Shown here: piece after piece, positions 63,600 to 64,000 of the stretch
Layout of the letters: each line of letters opens with the position of its first letter
Position numbering within the stretch: position 1 is the first letter of the stretch
From: Methylobacterium organophilum
GTDB taxonomy: Bacteria > Pseudomonadota > Alphaproteobacteria > Rhizobiales > Beijerinckiaceae
NCBI RefSeq assembly: GCF_022179465.1
Contig: NZ_BPQV01000007.1
Location: 62,001 to 126,000, forward strand
Direction of reading: 5' to 3'
DNA: 64,000 nucleotides
The notes under the pieces: model-generated
Told to the model about the DNA's origin: nothing
Databases searched by the model: none
What the model saw: the letters and a program-made list of their open reading frames with translations, nothing else
Program-made: the position numbers and the translations under genes

Positions 63600-64000
63600 C
63601 TAAACCTGCCCACCGCCCCCACGCCGGCCGAGGGGCAGATCGACCACGCAGCGCAAGCGGGACGCATCCAGCTCAAAGCTGGTCTTGGCACCGAGGGCGT
63701 AGGGCAGCGCCTGCTCGATCAGTTCGCGCCCATAACCGCCATGCGCCAGGGGCGCCTGCCGGTCCGGAAGCTGTTCGAGGCCGGTCTCCAGCCATTCCAG
63801 CCTGAGCCGTTGGCCATCCTCCTCCTCGCGCACCGTCCAGGTGACGTCGAGCCGCCCCTGCTCCGCACCGAGCGCGCCGTATTTCCGCGCATTCGTCGCG
63901 AGTTCGTGGATGGCGAGTGCCAGGGTCTGCACTGTGGAGTTCCGCAGCCGTGCCTCGGGCCCTTCGAGGCGAATGCGGTCACCCATCGCGTGGGCGCCCA
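63600..64000 (-). CDS. HWE-family histidine kinase, 5' end outside window
   Basis: The C-terminal 132 residues of a sensor kinase, open to the right edge. The visible part is the ATPase domain of the HWE group: LALAIHELATNARKYGAL (N-box with the family His-Glu), GRLDVTWTV (the WTV signature), EWLETGLEQL and GGYGRELIEQALPYALGA (glycine-rich lid), ending GRRGGGGQV. Its sensor domains lie beyond the window. Confidence 0.9.
   Translation of the reverse strand, partial: GAHAMGDRIRLEGPEARLRNSTVQTLALAIHELATNARKYGALGAEQGRLDVTWTVREEEDGQRLRLEWLETGLEQLPDRQAPLAHGGYGRELIEQALPYALGAKTSFELDASRLRCVVDLPLGRRGGGGQV

Overview
The window is about 70% GC and gene-dense, with gene content typical of an alphaproteobacterium. 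It carries ctrA, chpT, GANTC (CcrM-type) sites before ctrA, an EipA/DUF1134 gene, a PhaAB-like fused Mrp subunit and PilZ, HWE-kinase and DUF1488 families. The best guess is Methylobacterium/Methylorubrum or a close relative in the Rhizobiales. This rests on gene content and protein feel, not on a search. I see no phage, IS element, CRISPR array or plasmid backbone; the region reads as chromosomal core with a few accessory genes.

Layout, left to right. 1-6.5 kb: a truncated M20 amidohydrolase, a cation diffusion facilitator, asparaginase, a HIT protein, a PilZ protein and NAD synthetase. 6.7-15 kb: an FtsK-type translocase without membrane segments, LolA, a PAS protein, exonuclease III and an amino acid permease. 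15-18 kb: rpsO-pnp with hairpins after each gene. 18-25 kb: a winged-helix/TPR regulator facing a small secreted protein, then GST, SRPBCC, RidA, a PotF-like binding protein and an LPG-synthase-like membrane protein.

25-35 kb is the most coherent block: fliJ-fliI on the minus strand, ctrA on the plus strand, then on the minus strand chpT, hybrid cheA, cheW, cheY, cheB and cheR. ChpT is the phosphotransferase that feeds CtrA, so the cell-cycle relay and the chemotaxis/flagellar genes are interleaved within 10 kb. Just beyond it, eipA has a strong CtrA half-site upstream, which matches the known CtrA activation of eipA in Brucella.

35-50 kb: cysQ, eipA, several small envelope proteins, lptM-lysA, a TIGR02302 protein, a TusA-like protein, glutamate-cysteine ligase, a second APC permease, an N-acetylglutaminylglutamine amidotransferase and a second class-II amidotransferase, then tRNA-Ser(GGA). 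50-60 kb, all on the minus strand: an internally duplicated DMT transporter, an ArsB/NhaD permease, a metallophosphoesterase and a six-gene Mrp cation/proton antiporter operon with 4-bp or shorter overlaps throughout. 60-64 kb: a cupredoxin-like secreted protein, a small gene broken by an in-frame TAG, a group III truncated haemoglobin, DUF1488, two small envelope proteins and the end of an HWE histidine kinase cut by the window edge.

No clear undescribed multi-gene system stands out. The observations most worth following are the CtrA/CcrM signals, the orphan NAGGN amidotransferase beside a second class-II glutaminase-type gene, the soluble FtsK, and the TAG-split small gene.
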